Below, one piece after another: positions 1 through 8,667 of a stretch of DNA of 39,144 bases. Source of the stretch: Mnemiopsis leidyi. Its lineage: Eukaryota > Ctenophora > Tentaculata > Lobata > Bolinopsidae. The stretch is taken from contig JH152746.1 in the NCBI GenBank assembly GCA_000226015.1, positions 5,878-45,021 of the forward strand, in the 5' to 3' direction. Made by a program: the position numbers and the translations under genes. Below the pieces are notes generated by a model. That model did not search any database, was not told the DNA's origin, and saw only the letters and a program-made list of their open reading frames with translations. The number at the start of each line of letters is the position of its first letter. Position 1 is the stretch's first letter.

Positions 1-600
1 CCCCCCCCCCCCCCCCCAAACTACGTATATTGTTAAATTAAAACGCAAAGTGTTCCTCCAGCCAGAACAGACACCTGATACTTTTTAGGCATCGAAAATA
101 TTAAATTCGGATTCTTCGTCAAATTTTACGTCAAAATTTTGGTCTAACTTTTCATTAAGATCAAAGTTCAAAATTTCTATTTTTAGGTCTTAAAAGGGTC
201 GCTTAGGGGGTCACCTGATCATTTCTCTGCTTCGAAACTATCAAATTAAGATCCCTCATCAAATTTTACGCCAAAGTACTGTACTGATCTTAATTTTCTT
301 CCAGCCCAAAGTTGAAATGTTTTTGGGCCTTATAGGCCTTAAAGGCCCTCGGATCAAATTCTAACATATTACATAGCCTTAGCCACAGAAGTTAATGAGA
401 TCTACAATACCTGAAATTTTCATGTCGTAATCTCTTTTCGTTTGGGTTCCAGTTCGTTTAAAAAAAGCGGAGACGGAGGGTCGGGTCAGGTTTGATCGGG
501 CCGTATACCACAATTTATGTGGTCAAACTATAGGGGCGGCAACTTTTTTTGTAATTGAGGTTGTCGAGGGGTCTTTTTTGGGGTTGTTGCGAAATCCTAC
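1..600 (-). repeat. Dispersed repeat, left copy (inverted relative to 25060-25860)
   Basis: The window opens with a 17-base C run, then about 570 bp that align, reverse-complemented, with roughly 25060-25860. Shared blocks include the stretch around 45-70 (aaacgcaaag then ctccagccagaa) and a repeated module containing caaattttac, gtcaaa and gatcaaag-like words. That module occurs about twice inside each copy (near 105-170 and 240-310). The pair is diverged and contains no open reading frame, so it looks like an old non-coding transposon or MITE-type repeat. The family is not recognised. The strand is arbitrary. Confidence 0.6.
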
Positions 601-610
601 TTGTGTAACT

Positions 611-1000
611 TACTCAGCTGCATGTTTTAATTATTCTCTTCCTCCAATACAAAACAACTTTTCTGATTAAAATGTATTGTTTAGTTCTTAAGGTACGCCC
701 TGAAATTGTCTGAAAGAACCAGAGTTATCATTTGGTCCAACATCGACACTATTGCCCTAATGCCTTTCACAATCACAAATGCTGCAACAGATGCTCCTGC
801 ACTGGATTTTTCCGGCCAATGAAGAATTGCGTAGATCATCCCAATGGGTACACTCCAGTTAATGACAGAAAAAGTTATAATGATTAAGTTACATGTAGAT
901 AACTACCATAATTGGTATCACGACTAGAACTTTGAAAGCCAAATATATAGATTTCTTGATTTGATCGGGTGGAACAGTTAGCGGTCAGCTCGTGAATGAA
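611..1000 (-). pseudogene. Decayed copy of the neighbouring GPCR (C-terminal part)
   Basis: On the minus strand this stretch aligns with the C-terminal half of the intact GPCR at 1519-2442, starting just beyond its stop codon. Recognisable residues include WSVPIGMIYAI (TM6 region), AIVSMLD (TM7) and a DNFRAYLKN tail. Relative to the intact gene it lacks everything before TM4/5, has about 100 bp deleted across intracellular loop 3, and has a stop right after the TM5-like stretch VVIPIMVVIYM. The TM7 LDP is changed to LDQ. It is therefore a tandem-duplicate pseudogene. Confidence 0.8.
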
Positions 1001-1518
1001 GATCTTGAAGTCTTGAACAATTCGAGGGACATGGGATGTCCTTGTTTGTTACCGATTGTAACGTCAAGAGCCACTGAAAGCTACTGTATTTAAAGGCTTT
1101 ATGCGGGACGCGGGTGGATTATAAGTTTCGGTACTTGTGGCTCATGTAGAGGAAGCAGTTTCGTTTAACGCCATTGTACTGAGTATGTAGAGGCGGGCAT
1201 CTCTACAGACGCTAGCAAAAGCCTTCTTAAACAGTCAACGAAACAGGCACAAAGTCGTTTCTTTCCTGTGAGTGTGACAACACATTTCTCGAAGATGGTG
1301 CTGAGAGTAAGAATGGGATCGTTACACTGAGCCCAGCTTCTGAATCCCAGTTGAACGAAAGTTGATCGGGGAATTGATGGCAGTGGAGACTACTCTAAGG
1401 AGTGTATCCCTTCTACTTCGCCCCTGAACTGTCATATAGCTCGGATTCTACAGTTTCCCTAGTTGTAAGCATGTATGTATTGTATCTCACTCTTGAATCT
1501 ATTTTGCAGCTACATGTT
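1001..1518. other. Non-coding spacer between GPCR pseudogene and GPCR
   Basis: No coding exon, RNA gene or repeat is recognisable here on either strand. Position 1505 onward already belongs to the GPCR 3' flank, which is conserved with the pseudogene. Confidence 0.4.
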
Positions 1519-2442
1519 TCAATTATTCTCTTCCTCCAATTGCAAACAAAATTTCTGGTGTAAATGTATCATTTTGTTCTTGAGGTACGCCCTGAAATCG
1601 TCTGACAGAACCAGAATTATTATTGGGTCTAACATCGACACTATTGCACTCATGCCATTCACCATCACATACGCGGCAACAAACTCAGCTGCACTGGATT
1701 TTTCCCCGGGCCAATCAGCCGTAATGTACATCAACCCGATGGGTACACACCAATTAATGATAGACAAAGTAAGAATGATCCTGACAGACTTTCTTTTCTG
1801 TTGCCGTGTCTCTGCTGGTCCAGTGTCACGTGTTAAAAGATAAACTGTGTAGATCGAGGATATTCCACCTAATATGTAGATACCTACCATTGGTATCACG
1901 ACTAGAACCGTGTAAGCCAAATCTACGGATTTATGTATTTGATCGGCTGGAACAGTCGCTAGTTGCATCAATGAAAACCAATAGTTCTGTAAAGAACATA
2001 CCACTGATTCAATCACAATCAGATGGATCGTAACACATAAAATAAAAATCCCGACAAACTTTTGTCTTGCCCTTTCAAAAGGAAATTTAATTGTGAAGAG
2101 CCGGACGAATATGATGACATTGAGGACAAATTGTGATAACCACGAAGAGACATTTGTAATTCCCTGAACGATCCAGGCTTGAATCCCGGCCTCTGTATTA
2201 GAATCTTCCGTTTCCTTGAAAAAGTTCTGAGCTTGAAAGAGCGGAAAGTAAATGTTGACGATTAAGTCAAGTAGAGCCAACAAAGCGTAGAGTCTGCTGG
2301 AAAGTTTGGAGTCTCGCTGAATGTGGTAGAGAAAACTGAGAGGGTTCAGTAAAGTTGAGATAAGGAAGAAAATGACCAGACAAGTTCCTATCGTGTAGTC
2401 CAGTGTTAGAGAGTCCGTGTGTTTCGGGTAATAGACTGTCAT
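1519..2442 (-). CDS. Rhodopsin-class (class A-like) orphan G protein-coupled receptor, single exon
   Basis: An intronless 307-residue protein with seven hydrophobic segments. TM1 (about residues 16-40) carries the conserved Asn in LLNPLSF. TM2 has an LALLD Asp. TM3 ends in FVRLFTIKFPF, a DRY-like position without canonical DRY. TM5 is LVVIPMVGIYILGG. Loop 3 is basic (ETRQQKRKSV), TM6 has the IINWCVPIGL Trp-x-x-Pro pattern, and TM7 has MLDPIIIL where most class A receptors have NPxxY. A short Lys-rich tail follows. It would be a plasma-membrane receptor; the ligand cannot be told. No N-terminal signal peptide is needed for this class. It lies antisense and upstream of the plexin 3' exons, probably inside a plexin intron. 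A broken tandem copy sits at 611-1000, so this looks like a locally expanding, lineage-specific family. Confidence 0.8.
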   Translation of the reverse strand: MTVYYPKHTDSLTLDYTIGTCLVIFFLISTLLNPLSFLYHIQRDSKLSSRLYALLALLDLIVNIYFPLFQAQNFFKETEDSNTEAGIQAWIVQGITNVSSWLSQFVLNVIIFVRLFTIKFPFERARQKFVGIFILCVTIHLIVIESVVCSLQNYWFSLMQLATVPADQIHKSVDLAYTVLVVIPMVGIYILGGISSIYTVYLLTRDTGPAETRQQKRKSVRIILTLSIINWCVPIGLMYITADWPGEKSSAAEFVAAYVMVNGMSAIVSMLDPIIILVLSDDFRAYLKNKMIHLHQKFCLQLEEENN

Positions 2443-3025
2443 CCTGATAAGAGCTTTTGGACTCGGATCTGCTTTTCTAACTCTAAGCGATAAAACTGCA
2501 ACTAATCACACAGTTTACAAACGAACTTTATGCGGCTCTAGTGAGTAGCAACACGTTGTGTTTCTAATTATAGACTGGAGCTGCCACCAACACTACTTGC
2601 AGGAAATATAGCTTTGCATTATATAGTATATACACTATATAACCTCGATAATCTCTCCAATTTAAAGTTTACGCTCTTGAGGTTCGTTAGTATAATTGCA
2701 GCATGTCCAAGAGAGTAATTATCTAAGCTAAAACACCTGGACAGGTGTTTAAGCTTAGATAAATCATGTCCAACTGTTCAGTTATAGTCCTAGCGATTAG
2801 TCATGGAGGATCAGACTGCCTCACGAATAAAATTATTTAGCTTGATTTTGTAATGGCTGTTATCTAAAGTTTATCCATACTCCATAGCCATATCAATATG
2901 AATGCAAAATCAACATCCTACAATTGTTTTAGTCCTTCAATGCATCAAATAAACAAGATCTTATTACTGATATATGGAACTCAGATAAAAACCCTACTCA
3001 AAATGTGATGGTTTATACTTTGCAG
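2443..3025. other. Non-coding stretch upstream of GPCR, with hairpins
   Basis: This is presumably the GPCR 5' flank and part of a plexin intron. A small hairpin at about 2617-2645 (atatagt/actatat arms) and the large palindrome at 2719-2762 (listed separately) are the only structures seen. No coding exon is recognisable. Confidence 0.4.
2719..2762. repeat. 44-bp near-perfect palindrome flanked by 9-bp direct repeats
   Basis: The arms ttatctaagct and agcttagataa enclose aaacacctg/gacaggtgttt. Only one or two bases break the symmetry. The 9-mer catgtccaa occurs on both sides, at 2702-2710 and 2765-2773. It may be a tiny foldback or MITE footprint, or a regulatory hairpin. Confidence 0.55.
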
Positions 3026-4359
3026 GTACCACTTAGTGAAGAACATAAACTCAGACATGGACTTCCGATCTCCTGCTGTTAACAAGAGACAAACTTCGTC
3101 CTCGTCCACTACTAAGATAGCTAGCGAGGCTTACCTCCCTTCACTTATTCGTACAAAGGTTTGTTTGATTTTTTAAAGAATAAAGATCGGTAAGCTCATG
3201 TCATCTTTTTGAGATCCCAACTTTTGATATCTCAACATTTCCGCCTATTATATCATTAAAGTACAAGATACTAAAAATAGAAACCTATGCTCAGGAACAC
3301 TTAAGTAAAGTGTTGGACTCCATGATGCACACCGTCTTCATGGAAAGTAACAACATTCCCGCCGCGATCAAGTGCTTGTTCGACTACCTGGACAGCAAGA
3401 CGGATCTCCTTAGCGAGAGGGACCGACAAGATCCGGAGATTGCGCACGTCTGGAAGACGAACAGGTGAGACCAGGGGGCAGATTTTGGTTTTGTGGATGC
3501 AAAATTGATACCAAGGTCGATATAAAATTATCTTGAGCATCGTTCCAAATGAATTTGTGAACTACTGAATCTACTGATAACATTTTCAGTTTACCGCTGA
3601 GATTCTGGATAAACATCATCAAGAACCCTCAGTTCCTCTTCGACATCGAGAAGCCGCCAATAATGGATTCCTATTTATCTGTTATCGGACAATGTTTCAT
3701 GGACTCCTTTTCCCTTGCAACTATGACTTTAAATAAGGTCAATTTTATCTTCGACGGACAGTTTTTGTGGATTAAAACGATTATAGATATGAATGTATTG
3801 CTTCATGACTTTGAGTAAGCAGCTAGAAGTTTCATTTATTCGTTATCTTGAACTTACTGTGGAAGTTTGTCAATACTTATCAGTGTCTCTCTCAGGATTC
3901 CTCTGCAAACAAGTTAGTTTACAACAAGGAAGTCAACCTGTATCGTAAAGCAGTGGACAAGTAAGTACACTATAGTGAAACATTCCGTAGACAAATATTC
4001 TGTAGAGGAATATTCTGTATTGAAATATTCTGTACTGGCTACTGAAATAATCTGTAGTGAGCGATTATCGTAGAACTTTGATAATTCTAAACTTTACACG
4101 CCTGAATCGCGAGCCAGAAAAACTGATCCGCCTCCCTTGCAGGTGGTATAGGGACGTGAAGCATGCTCCCCGGGTCAACCTCCGCGAAGTTGTTAACGAC
4201 AGCAAGCTCCCTGCCCTCCCCTTCCGCACCAAGTTCGCCGTCTCACAACTTTTCAATTACGCCAGGAAGTACCAGTCAGAAATTGCGGCCGCCCTGCCGA
4301 CCCAGGGACAACAATTTACCAGATCAGATTTCGAAGTTTTAACCAAACCACGATCATGA
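3026..4359 (+). CDS. Plexin, C-terminal part of the cytoplasmic GAP domain (5' part outside or unseen)
   Basis: Five exons: 3026-3158, 3295-3464, 3590-3737, 3896-3960 and 4143-4359. Together they give 243 residues and a TGA stop, with all phases compatible. The peptide starts YHLVK, as in plexins before the last GAP segment. It contains [11 protein letters not shown], then [22 protein letters not shown] (the plexin R-GAP C2 signature), then [22 protein letters not shown] and a C-terminal helical region. Plexins are semaphorin receptors whose cytoplasmic R-GAP acts on Rap/R-Ras. The acceptor at 3024-3025 (tttgcag) means earlier exons exist, but I see none between 1 and 3025, so they must lie before the window. 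Intron 4 carries 15-bp tandem repeats (3980-4056). The 3' UTR follows from 4360. Confidence 0.9.
3980..4056. repeat. Short tandem repeat, 15-bp units, in a plexin intron
   Basis: Four to five degenerate units built on aatattctgta follow each other (aatattctgtagagg, aatattctgtattga, aatattctgtactgg). Confidence 0.7.
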
Positions 4360-4915
4360 TTTTTACCGTAGTAGTCGTTTTAGCACGCGTTTCATCTTAA
4401 CTCCAATTGTTGGGATGAGACGAGATTAATGGTGAAATTCGTTTCACTGTTTATTTTGGGCTATTTTATATTTCACTTTGGCGTCTCAACCGTGTTATGA
4501 TCCTTTTTAGATTTATCTTTTTTACGGAGATTAAAATAATTTGTATGTTATTGATGTTATTGATATGTTACGTCGGCGTTTTCCAAGCACTAAGCTTATG
4601 TGTAAAAATGTTGATAGAAAAAATATAACGAAAAGATTTGTTTTATGAAAGCTCATTGGATTTGAGGCTCAAGTTTATCATTTTTAAACTATATACGTTA
4701 CCTTAAGAATCATTAAAACGGTGCCATATTTTATGTCCTCTGCAACGATCAGACTAAAGATCTTCTTACTGCATGCCTTAGAATCATGTGTTCCACTTTC
4801 AGTAGTGCGAACGTTATCATTAAACATATCAGCTTAGGTGCAGAGCTTCTTTGTCCATGTTTATTCTGTTGATATGTTAATCTGATAGTTCAAACGTCAA
4901 GTTTTAGTCTGTGGG
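4360..4915. other. Plexin 3' flank
   Basis: AT-rich sequence with no coding signal. It probably holds the plexin 3' UTR; attaaaat-like words near 4530 could serve polyadenylation. It ends at the target-site duplication of a small mobile element at 4907. Confidence 0.4.
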
Positions 4916-5009
4916 TTGTAGGCTTACAACCTACCGTCATCGCTTCGCGCGCGTCACACCTGCTCCTCGAGCGAAGCGTAATGAATCGTGGACGCGCATC
5001 GCCCGTTAA
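4916..5009 (-). mobile_element. Mini-element copy 1 (94 bp) with 9-bp target-site duplication
   Basis: The element begins ttgtaggcttacaaccta (a terminal hairpin) and ends gcgcatcgcccgttaa. It is flanked on both sides by gtctgtggg (4907-4915 and 5010-5018). It is the reverse orientation of the copies at 6558 and 30218, with a CpG-rich core (cgcttcgcgcgcgtcac). It is too short to code for anything, so it is non-autonomous. Confidence 0.85.
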
Positions 5010-5018
5010 GTCTGTGGG

Positions 5019-5560
5019 CATTACTACAAAGTGCTGCTCAACTTATAGTTGTCATAGGAATAGGTATTTTGTGGAAGGGTACCAAATATTCGACAGGAAT
5101 TGGCCAATGTGAGATGACAAACCAATATCGAGCAACGCTACCAGATGGTGTAGAAAATGCGTGTCCCTTCCTCGAAAATACTGTTCTTTATTGAATGTGA
5201 GAAACAAAACATAAAATATATCAGGAAGCTTCATATTTCAGAAAATATTTTCATACTTAGCTGTCAGTGGCAGCTTTACTAAAACACAGCTCTATTGTTT
5301 ATGTTTTTACAGGGCTAGTCGTTATAAAATCAAACTTGCTGGGATTAAGCTTGCTCTCTTAACGAAAATTGTTCTATTTTAAGAAGCACGATGTTTGACC
5401 TAGAGAAGTTGTGTTATTCATGTAAAAACACTTTTACGTTTAGACTGCACTTATCGTGAATTCCATACCAACTTTTCGTATTTTGATGTTTTTATTAAAT
5501 GTCGATGACCATGACTATAGAATTAGATTCATGTCTAATCATTCAAATCGTTTTGCTTGT
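5019..5560. other. Intergenic stretch between mini-element and LINE relic
   Basis: A 68-codon open frame starts inside the mini-element (4988-5194). It resembles no family and is probably chance. Otherwise this is AT-rich sequence with no recognisable feature. Confidence 0.4.
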
Positions 5561-5564
5561 ATTC

Positions 5565-6548
5565 AGGAAAGGAAGTAGGTGCGAGGCTGGCAACTACAGT
5601 CCCATTACACTTACCCCTCGGCCCTCATGTTGTTAAGGTGTTCGAAAACCATGATGTTGCACTTCGGGAAAAATTATCTCTTAAGTGACAAACCCATGGT
5701 TTCAGGGCTAGTAGAAGCTGCTTGACACAGCTGCTTGACCATGATTTTGATGACATCTTGAAATCTTCGAAGGTTTTACCCGACTACCCGTGGTTAAGAT
5801 ACTAATTCTATTCATCTTGATTTTGACGAGATTATAATTATATCCGTCTACCGTTCAGCTTTAGATGCGTGAGTCGGGTATCACCGTGACAATCTCGATC
5901 ATGCTAACGCATTCGATAAAGTAGATCTTAAAATCATCATCCACAAGCTGAGACGTTATGGGTTTCACTCGAGGCTCATGGAATGGATCAAGTCGTTTCT
6001 CCAGCTGAATCTGATTGAGATCAAGTGGTGGTTCTCGATGGCGCTCACTCAGATCTCGCTAAGGTCATTAGCGGTTTTCGCAAAGGAAGCGTGTTGGGTC
6101 CGCTCCTTTTCAAGTTCATCTTGTTCATTAACAATCTGGAACAAGTTGTGACATGTGACTTGATCTCGAGTTAGTTTCTTTGCAATTGCCGATGACACTA
6201 GTGTTTCAAAATGGATGCTATTTGCTACAAGAGGATCTTTACAAGATTCTCGACTGGTCACTTAGAAACAATATGAATATGAATCTTCACGAGCAAAAGT
6301 TAAAGCTGCTTAACCATCTTCATGCTCAGAACAGTGCTATATCGGAGCTACCTTTTCATAATAAAACTCTTAGTTACCTGCTGTCTAATAAAGTTGCTCT
6401 TTCCTCTTTTGAAAAGGTCACAGATCTAGGGGTGATGGTATCAAGTAATCTTACCAGGTCAGGTCAAATTGGCTCCATGGCCTGGTTTACAATACTGGAA
6501 GATGTTGAAGATACTCCAGAACGTAGTGCCGAGCAGATGAAACATCCA
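5565..6548 (+). pseudogene. Degenerate non-LTR (LINE) reverse transcriptase relic
   Basis: Read in several frames, the + strand shows successive reverse-transcriptase landmarks. GNYSPITLTP lies near 5589. DKVDLKIIIHKLRRYGF, followed by WIKSFL, spans about 5917-6003. ISGFRKGSVLGPLLFKF-INNL (RT block around the SGxxQG motif) spans about 6067-6138. IADDTSVSK (the catalytic YADD-type box) lies near 6186-6212. WSLRNNMNMNL lies near 6265, and DLGVMVSSNL near 6423. Frameshifts and stops interrupt it throughout, and the part between 5840 and 5895 is replaced by a short repeat. This is a dead Jockey/CR1-like element; neither ends nor poly-A can be fixed. A small mobile element landed immediately after it. 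Confidence 0.8.
5850..5892. repeat. Short dispersed repeat, three copies (about 5850, 6653 and 7312)
   Basis: A 38-40 bp unit, starting gttcagcttt and containing gcgtgagtcgggtatcaccg, recurs at about 5850-5892, 6653-6695 and 7312-7348. All copies have the same orientation with few differences. The copy here interrupts the LINE relic. It is not a tRNA gene: the cloverleaf and B box are absent. Confidence 0.65.
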
Positions 6549-6557
6549 GTTTAACAT

Positions 6558-6627
6558 CAACGGGCGATGCGCGTCTAGAATGCGTGACAGCGCGTGATGG
6601 CCGCGACAGTAGGTTATCAACCTACAA
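6558..6627 (+). mobile_element. Mini-element copy 2 (70 bp) with 9-bp target-site duplication
   Basis: It starts caacgggcgatgcgcgtcta and ends with the hairpin gtaggttatcaacctac plus aa. It is flanked by gtttaacat at 6549-6557 and 6628-6636. This is the shortest copy: it lacks the middle about 30 bp present at 30218-30316. It sits at the 3' border of the LINE relic. Confidence 0.9.
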
Positions 6628-7031
6628 GTTTAACATTACTTCTAGACACCGTGCCGTTCAGCTTTGAGCTGCGAGAGTCAGGTATCACCGCGACAACAGT
6701 CATCCCTTGGCCTCCACTGTATGGGCCAAGCTCCCTACATGTACACAAACCTTGCTAAATCTAAACACGTATATCCCTGTGCAAGCTGAAGCATAGCGCA
6801 AAATTAGGACGGCCGACGCGCGAGGCAAAAACTCACAGAGGGGGCGCAGAGCGAGCCACATGGCTTTGTTGGCTTTGTACAGCAGCGCGCACCCTCCCGT
6901 CATTTTATTCTCCGCTTCGCATGAGAGTCGGACAAAGTCAGACAATATTGGCTTAGCAACAACAAACCAGTCACTGTACGATCACAATAGATCCTTTACG
7001 TTAATGGGGCCAACGCTTAAAATCAAGGTAC
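6628..7031. repeat. GC-rich mosaic of small dispersed repeats
   Basis: This holds the second copy of the 38-bp repeat (6653-6695). It also holds a block gcgcaaaattaggacg-gcg-caaaaactcaca near 6796-6835 that recurs inverted near 7408-7450, and a block gcgcaccctcccgtcatttta near 6886 that recurs near 8039-8080 in the same orientation. No gene is recognisable; the short open frames here are by-products of GC-rich repeats. Confidence 0.6.
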
Positions 7032-7040
7032 GCGCGTGAT

Positions 7041-7130
7041 TTGTAGGCTTACAACCTACCGTCATCGCTTCGCGCGCGTCACACCTGCTCCTCGAAGAAT
7101 CGTGGACGCGCATCGCCCGTTAACAGTTAA
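7041..7130 (-). mobile_element. Mini-element copy 3 (90 bp) with 9-bp target-site duplication
   Basis: Same orientation as copy 1 and nearly identical to it over ttgtaggcttacaacctacc and the CpG-rich core. It is flanked by gcgcgtgat at 7032-7040 and 7131-7139. Its distal end carries an extra cagttaa after cgcccgttaa, a small terminal variation. Confidence 0.85.
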
Positions 7131-7161
7131 GCGCGTGATGCAAAAGTTTCCTATACACTAT

Positions 7162-7395
7162 AGCTATAGGGCGCGCGCAGCGCCAGCCACAACACACAAG
7201 GCTATGTCGGCATCGCAAGATTGTAAATTGATAACATACTGTCGCAGCCAACTGCATCACGCGCTCTTACGCATTTCTGGCCTGGCAATGACGAGATGAT
7301 ATCAGTCTAAGGTTCAGCTTTGGCTGCGTGAGTCGGGTATCACCGCTAAGCCAACATAGCCCCATTGCCCATGGCTCGCGCTGCGCGCGCCCTAT
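7162..7395. repeat. Foldback structure with about 45-bp inverted arms
   Basis: The left arm (about 7164-7207, agggcgcgcgcagcgccagc then ggctatgt) pairs with the right arm (about 7346-7395, acatagcc then ctcgcgctgcgcgcgccct). The loop of about 140 bp contains the third 38-bp repeat. A further partial arm (agggctatgttggt) is near 7644. This is probably a foldback-type non-autonomous element. Confidence 0.6.
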
Positions 7396-8667
7396 CGGGA
7401 CGCACATAGGTGTGAGTTTTTGCGTTGCGCGTACGTCCTAATTTCGCGCTAAGCTCGCACAAGGATATACTTGTCAGACGTTGCCTGACCTGCTGCCGCG
7501 AAGCAGCCCCCCGCGCGAAGCAACGCAAGGCAAGGATATACGTGTTTAGCAACCGCGACAACTGACAACGCTGCCGCGCGCTTCGCGCACGCCGGAGGCT
7601 GCCGCTTCGTGGCAGCAGGGCTAGGCTAGGCAACGTGTAGCAAGGGCTATGTTGGTTTCATTTGGCCGCGACAAGCGTGTGCTTGCACGTGGTTAGGTCA
7701 AAAAGGTGATCTTGTCATAATGGTGCACGCTGCCGTTATACAAGGAGACACCAGTCTTTGTTTCAATTTCGGAGGGAAACGTAGAGAATGGAGAAAGCCG
7801 CACAGCGCCCAGTAACGGGTCTTGAAATAGAAAGTTCCTTAGCTAGTTAGCTGTACATGCTTTATCTGATCGACTGTAACTAGTACATTTGCATATTGAA
7901 TCTAAGAGTGTTACAAATGCAATGTGTACATGCAGTTCCGATCCTGTGAGACGCGCTGTTCATTTTTTCATCACATTACTTTGAATTTTTCCACAGCCTG
8001 TTGAAAGTTTAGGATACCAAATACATTGTACGGCAGGGCGCACCCTCCTGTCATTTTATTTCGAATGAGGGTCGGACGAAGTCAGACAACAAATACATTT
8101 GTATATTAGTCTGGTTCTTTATGTTTGGAATAAGTTCGAGCCAGCAAATATGTATGCAGTATGCAAGTCGGGTTCTTTATGATTAGAAATGAGAAAACTT
8201 GATTAACATGTTCAATAGTCAATCAAACTTATTCAACCCATGTTTATTACTGAGGTACGAAATTATATTAAATCTTTAAAAAGTTAAGTTAGTACATGAT
8301 GTCATGATGAAGTTCCAGTATTGGTATCTTATTGGTTTTATATATTTCTAAAATTGTTTCAAACAAAATATGATTTAAGAACTGTTGAAATAGAAAATAA
8401 TAATAGAAAAGTGCTTTTAGTCGACGATCCTCAATCCGGGTCCCGTGCCAATCCTGCTCTCGGTTACAATCACGGTCTTTCTTACATTACCGGTGCTGGC
8501 CCTACCTACCAATCCCAGTTCTGGTCCTGGCTGCAAGAGCGATCCCAGTCGATCCCTGCAGTTATACCATAATTGTATTCCAGAGTAATTTTTGACATTT
8601 TTTAACCTATTTTCTAATGAAGCCAATTAAACAGTCATTTTAACGAATCATCACATTCAGGACATAG
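7396..8667. other. Intergenic region upstream of STEEP1, with repeat debris
   Basis: From 7396 to about 7680 it is GC-rich repeat DNA, including an inverted partner of the 6770-6835 block. Around 8030-8090 is a second copy of the 6886 block. From 8424 to 8571 a GC-richer stretch has a degenerate repetition of ccnatcc/ggtcc-like words and an 83-codon open frame that I do not recognise. The rest is AT-rich. No clear promoter element can be named. Confidence 0.45.

Noticed and set aside
1..600. An upstream plexin exon in the first 3 kb
   Set aside because: The + strand has no stretch resembling the plexin GAP N-terminal part between splice signals. The sequence is repeat, GPCR pseudogene and GPCR gene.
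5850..7348. 38-bp repeats as tRNA genes or tRNA-derived SINEs
   Set aside because: No cloverleaf, anticodon stem or B box could be drawn.
7346..7633. 95-residue minus-strand frame in the GC-rich island
   Set aside because: It lies wholly in small CpG-rich repeats and shows no family signal.
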